This document shows, piece after piece, positions 6,874-9,227 of a DNA stretch of 9,227 nucleotides (its first letter is position 1; every line of letters begins with the position of its first letter). The stretch comes from Gammaproteobacteria bacterium. Lineage in GTDB: Bacteria > Pseudomonadota > Gammaproteobacteria > DSM-16500. The position numbers and the translations under genes were made by a program. The DNA is taken from assembly GCA_004322325.1 (NCBI GenBank), contig SCTP01000297.1, positions 1-9,227 on the forward strand, read 5' to 3'. The notes under the pieces were generated by a model. The model had not been told where the DNA came from, made no database searches, and was given only the letters and a program-made list of their open reading frames with translations.

Positions 6874-6882
6874 TGTTACAAT
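6874..6882 (+). promoter_or_regulatory. Extended -10 promoter of gltX
   Basis: TGTTACAAT fits the extended -10 pattern TGnTAtaAT. No good -35 is seen at 17 nt, which extended -10 promoters tolerate. Predicted start near 6889, giving a leader of about 35 nt before the chosen gltX ATG. It lies back to back with the tRNA-Val promoter. Confidence 0.5.
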
Positions 6883-6924
6883 GTTGCCCTTTTGATGATA
6901 ATTAAAAAACAACAGGCGATTATT

Positions 6925-8298
6925 ATGGTTCGTACACGATTTGCACCCAGTCCCACTGGCTATTTACACATTGGCGGTGCGCGTACCGCTTTATATTGCT
7001 GGCTGTATGCGCGAAAGACAAAAGGCACGTTTATTTTGCGTATTGAAGATACGGATCTTGAACGGTCTACACAAGAATCCGTGCAGGCGATTTTAGACGG
7101 AATGGCATGGTTGAATTTGGATTATGACGAAGGGCCGTTTTATCAGACCAAGCGGTTTGATCGCTATCATGACGTGATCCAGCAAATGTTGGCAGAAGGG
7201 AAGGCGTATCGTTGTTATTGCTCCAAAGAACGTTTGGAAGCCTTGCGTGAAGCGCAAATGGCGAAGAAAGAAAAGCCGCGTTATGACGGTTTGTGTCGCC
7301 ATCGAGCTGAGACAGGGGAAGGAAGTTTTTGTGTGCGGTTTAAAAATCCGACGGAAGGTGTGGTTGAGTTTGATGATTTAGTACGCGGTAAGCTCACTTT
7401 TGCCAATACAGAATTAGATGATTTAATCATTGCACGTACAGATGGCACACCTACGTATAATTTTACCGTCGTAGTGGATGATTTAGACATGAAGATCACC
7501 CATGTGATTCGGGGTGATGATCACATCAACAATACACCGCGTCAGATAAACATCCTACGTGCGCTTGGCGGTACACCGCCGCTTTATGCGCATCTGCCGA
7601 TGATTTTAGGTAGTGATGGCAAGCGTCTTTCTAAGCGCCATGGAGCGGTGGGGGTGATGCAGTATCGGGAAGAAGGCTTTTTGCCAGAAGCCTTATTGAA
7701 TTACCTGGTGAGACTAGGTTGGTCGCATGGTGATCAGGAAATTTTTTCGCTCGACGAATTAATCCAATATTTTGAGATAGAAGACATCAATCGTGCGCCG
7801 GCTGCCTTCAATCCAGAAAAATTACTTTGGTTAAATCAGCACTACATCAAAACCAGTGATCCAGCGCATGTGGCGAAAGAATTAGTATGGCACATGGATA
7901 AGCTGGGGATTGATACGAGTAATGGACCCGCCTTGGTCGACGTGATTCGCGCACAAGGGGAGCGGACGAAGACATTGCGGGAAATGGCTGAACGTAGTCG
8001 TTATTTTTATGATGATGTGGTGCTGGGTGAGGAGACAAAAGTGCATTTCCCAGCGGAGCTGATGCCCGCTTTGAGCATGGTAAGAGACCGATTAGCGGCA
8101 CTGCCGGAATGGACGAAAGAAGCCATTCACGAAGCCCTGGTCAGTACAGCGGAAGCGCAGGGGTTAAAATTGGGTAAAATAGCACCAGCTGTGCGAGTAG
8201 CGATGACGGGTGGGACCGTTTCTCCCCCTATTGATGTCACTATTTTGCTCATTGGAAGGGATCGAGTGATAGAAAGATTAAATAAAGTGGTTTTTTAG
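6925..8298 (+). CDS. gltX: Glutamyl-tRNA synthetase
   Basis: Class I aminoacyl-tRNA synthetase charging tRNA-Glu with glutamate in the cytosol. The chosen start ATG 6925 gives 457 aa beginning [12 protein letters not shown], the normal family N-terminus. AGG at 6914-6916 is a modest Shine-Dalgarno. An upstream TTG/ATG at 6892/6895 would add 11-12 residues foreign to the family. Motifs: HIGG at 15-18 (the HIGH motif), IEDTD at 40-44, a zinc site C97, C99, C124 and H126 resembling E. coli GluRS, RGDDH near 196-200, and the KMSKS-equivalent KRLSK at 233-237. Then come the stem-contact and anticodon-binding helical domains. Length is normal (E. coli 471 aa). It is flanked by tRNA-Val upstream and tRNA-Ala/tRNA-Glu downstream. 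The stop lies one base before the next promoter, so no terminator separates it from the tRNAs. Confidence 0.97.
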   Translation: MVRTRFAPSPTGYLHIGGARTALYCWLYARKTKGTFILRIEDTDLERSTQESVQAILDGMAWLNLDYDEGPFYQTKRFDRYHDVIQQMLAEGKAYRCYCSKERLEALREAQMAKKEKPRYDGLCRHRAETGEGSFCVRFKNPTEGVVEFDDLVRGKLTFANTELDDLIIARTDGTPTYNFTVVVDDLDMKITHVIRGDDHINNTPRQINILRALGGTPPLYAHLPMILGSDGKRLSKRHGAVGVMQYREEGFLPEALLNYLVRLGWSHGDQEIFSLDELIQYFEIEDINRAPAAFNPEKLLWLNQHYIKTSDPAHVAKELVWHMDKLGIDTSNGPALVDVIRAQGERTKTLREMAERSRYFYDDVVLGEETKVHFPAELMPALSMVRDRLAALPEWTKEAIHEALVSTAEAQGLKLGKIAPAVRVAMTGGTVSPPIDVTILLIGRDRVIERLNKVVF

Positions 8299-8299
8299 G

Positions 8300-8328
8300 T
8301 TGACAAACAAAGACTTGCTACCTAGAAT
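8300..8328 (+). promoter_or_regulatory. Promoter of the tRNA-Ala/tRNA-Glu unit
   Basis: Exact TTGACA (8300-8305), a 17 nt spacer and TAGAAT (8323-8328): a near-perfect sigma-70 promoter beginning one base after the gltX stop codon. The discriminator CGCG is GC-rich, as in stringently regulated tRNA and rRNA promoters. Predicted start is around 8335, about 15 nt before tRNA-Ala. Confidence 0.88.
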
Positions 8329-8337
8329 CGCGATTCT
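8324..8337. repeat. 14 bp perfect palindrome across the tRNA promoter start site
   Basis: AGAATCGCGATTCT is a perfect inverted repeat covering most of the -10 hexamer, the discriminator and the predicted start point of the tRNA-Ala/Glu promoter. It could be an operator, or chance symmetry of a GC-rich discriminator; no matching copy was seen elsewhere in the window. Confidence 0.6.
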
Positions 8338-8350
8338 CGTAAGCCATTAC

Positions 8351-8423
<73 letters not shown>

Positions 8424-8438
8424 GTGACGTCAAAGTAC

Positions 8439-8511
8439 GTCCCCATCGTCTAGAGGCCTAGGACATCGCCCTTTCACGGCGGTAACCGGGGTTCGAATCC
8501 CCGTGGGGACG
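8439..8511 (+). tRNA. tRNA-Glu (anticodon TTC)
   Basis: 73 nt cloverleaf: acceptor GTCCCCA/TGGGGAC, D-arm GTCT/GGAC, anticodon stem TCGCC/GGCGG with loop CTTTCAC (anticodon TTC, reading GAA/GAG), four-base variable TAAC, T-arm CGGGG TTCGAAT CCCCG, discriminator G. No encoded CCA (next bases CTT). It is the substrate of the GltX enzyme encoded just upstream. No terminator hairpin is visible after it. Confidence 0.98.
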
Positions 8512-8546
8512 CTTGATTATCATTAAATCCTAAGTCGTTTTCATAC

Positions 8547-8552
8547 TATAAT
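8547..8552 (+). promoter_or_regulatory. Candidate -10 box of the Panacea/partner pair
   Basis: An exact TATAAT lies 28 nt before the antitoxin start codon, inside the 68 bp gap after tRNA-Glu. Only a poor -35 (TTAAAT, 18 nt upstream) is present. The pair could equally be read through from the tRNA promoter because no terminator is seen. Confidence 0.4.
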
Positions 8553-8579
8553 TAAAGTCCTAATTGAGCAGAGGTCCGC

Positions 8580-9014
8580 ATGACAGTCCGAGCAATTGAT
8601 GTTGCAGATTATATTTTGCAAAAGCATGGCACGATGTCTGCCATGAAGCTGCAAAAGCTTGTTTATTATGCCCAAGCTTGGCATCTTGTTTGGGAAGATA
8701 AGGAGCTATTTGCTGAAGAAATTCAGGCGTGGGCGAGTGGTCCGGTTGTTCCTGATCTTTATAATCGCCATCATGGTTCGTTTAGTCTTTCACCTGGGTT
8801 TTTTAAAGGGGACATTTCATGCCTTACAGATAAAAGTAAGGATGTGATTGATCGTGTTCTAAAGTTTTATGGAAATAAAGATGCGCAATGGTTAAGTGAT
8901 CTGACACACCTGGAAGAACCTTGGAAGAATGCTCGCATTGGGTTAACTGATGGCGAACGTGGTAGCAGTGTGATATCAGCTGAATCAATGGCAGAATATT
9001 ATAGTAGTATCTAA
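8580..9014 (+). CDS. Panacea-domain (DUF4065, SocA-like) antitoxin
   Basis: A 144 aa protein of the Panacea/DUF4065 family, whose members act as versatile antitoxins; Caulobacter SocA, a member, is also a ClpXP adaptor that delivers its toxin for degradation. Diagnostic blocks: MSAMKLQKLVYYAQAWHL at 19-36, EEIQAWASGPVVPDLY at 46-61, a YGNKDAQWLSDLTHLEEPW segment around 97-115, and an acidic end with ESMAEYYSS at 135-143. The domain is complete. The ATG at 8580 is supported by AGAGGT at 8570-8575. Its TAA stop is directly followed by the ATG of the next ORF with no gap, the layout of a translationally coupled toxin-antitoxin pair. Location directly behind a tRNA gene suggests acquisition by transfer. 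Family assignment is firm; the antitoxin role is inferred from family and context. Confidence 0.9.
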   Translation: MTVRAIDVADYILQKHGTMSAMKLQKLVYYAQAWHLVWEDKELFAEEIQAWASGPVVPDLYNRHHGSFSLSPGFFKGDISCLTDKSKDVIDRVLKFYGNKDAQWLSDLTHLEEPWKNARIGLTDGERGSSVISAESMAEYYSSI

Positions 9015-9227
9015 ATGGCTAAAAATAAAAATCCTAGTGCCGCTTACAATCCGATCAGTAGACAGCCTCGTATAAGCTATGAGCCAAATAATGGCCAGAA
9101 GATTCTTGCTAAAGAAAATCCTGGCTCGACTGATCATCAAACTCCTGCATGGCAATTTCATCGTTGTGATGATGAGCATTCTTTGTGGGGCTGGTCAAAG
9201 CTCAAGGATAATGAATTTCTTGAGTTA
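9015..9227 (+). CDS. Probable partner (putative toxin) of the Panacea protein, 5' part only
   Basis: An open frame of 71 codons starts at the ATG directly after the Panacea stop codon and runs without a stop to the window end, so the C-terminus is missing. The first roughly 43 residues are polar and proline/asparagine-rich, without an obvious signal peptide or membrane helix. They are followed by a tryptophan-rich motif PAWQFHRCDD (residues 44-53) and SLWGWSKLKD (56-65). I do not recognise a known toxin fold. Genes in this position next to Panacea proteins are commonly toxins, but the activity cannot be deduced from this fragment. There is no clear Shine-Dalgarno, so translation probably depends on coupling with the upstream gene. 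The overlapping minus-strand ORF in the same place lacks any support. Confidence 0.7.
   Translation, partial: MAKNKNPSAAYNPISRQPRISYEPNNGQKILAKENPGSTDHQTPAWQFHRCDDEHSLWGWSKLKDNEFLEL

Noticed and set aside
6892..6924. Upstream TTG/ATG start for gltX
   Set aside because: It adds 11-12 residues before the conserved [12 protein letters not shown] start, and the extra residues do not resemble GluRS.
7847..8101. Minus-strand ORF inside gltX (and similar ones at 7093-7302 and 7281-7499)
   Set aside because: They are antisense shadows of a conserved, well-supported synthetase gene with no independent evidence.
8985..9179. Minus-strand 64-codon ORF over the Panacea partner
   Set aside because: It overlaps the coupled plus-strand ORF, lacks a ribosome binding site, and its hydrophobicity is what the reverse complement of a polar AT-rich gene would give.

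Overview
The window looks like a chromosomal segment of a gammaproteobacterium. NusB, NrdR, XseB, IspA, MurF and GltX all read as gammaproteobacterial. The tRNA-Val / gltX / tRNA-Ala arrangement recalls the gltX region of Escherichia coli. The moderate-to-low GC, the absence of encoded CCA on all three tRNAs, and a Rickettsia/Thermus-type isocitrate dehydrogenase would fit a Legionellales/Coxiella-like lineage. That placement is an inference and is not proven here.

Left part (1-5223, minus strand): a closely packed block read right to left as murF, isocitrate dehydrogenase, xseB, ispA, nrdR, nusB and hisC, the last cut by the window edge. Spacings are short or negative: 30 bp for murF-icd, a 41 bp overlap for xseB-ispA, 44 bp for nrdR-nusB and 8 bp for nusB-hisC. 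The block therefore probably behaves largely as one operon. It mixes cell-wall synthesis (MurF), the TCA cycle (IDH), DNA repair (XseB), isoprenoid supply (IspA), control of ribonucleotide reductase (NrdR), rRNA antitermination (NusB) and an aminotransferase (HisC).

Middle (5224-6725): a divergent histone-deacetylase-family amidohydrolase gene faces murF across a short gap containing an almost symmetric -10 element. It meets, stop codon on stop codon, a minus-strand gene for a small five-helix membrane protein. That gene begins 17 nt after a tRNA-Val(CAC) gene and appears to be co-transcribed with it from a strong tRNA promoter.

Right part (6743-9227): tRNA-Val (minus), gltX (plus), then a second strong promoter driving tRNA-Ala(GGC) and tRNA-Glu(UUC). 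The glutamyl-tRNA synthetase gene thus sits next to one of its own substrate tRNAs. Immediately after tRNA-Glu comes a Panacea (DUF4065, SocA-like) antitoxin gene. Its stop codon abuts the start of a second ORF that runs off the window and is probably the partner toxin. This pair, placed behind a tRNA gene, is the only accessory-looking part of the window and its most interesting one. No CRISPR array, insertion sequence, rRNA or origin was seen, and no gene-free stretch exceeds 300 bp.
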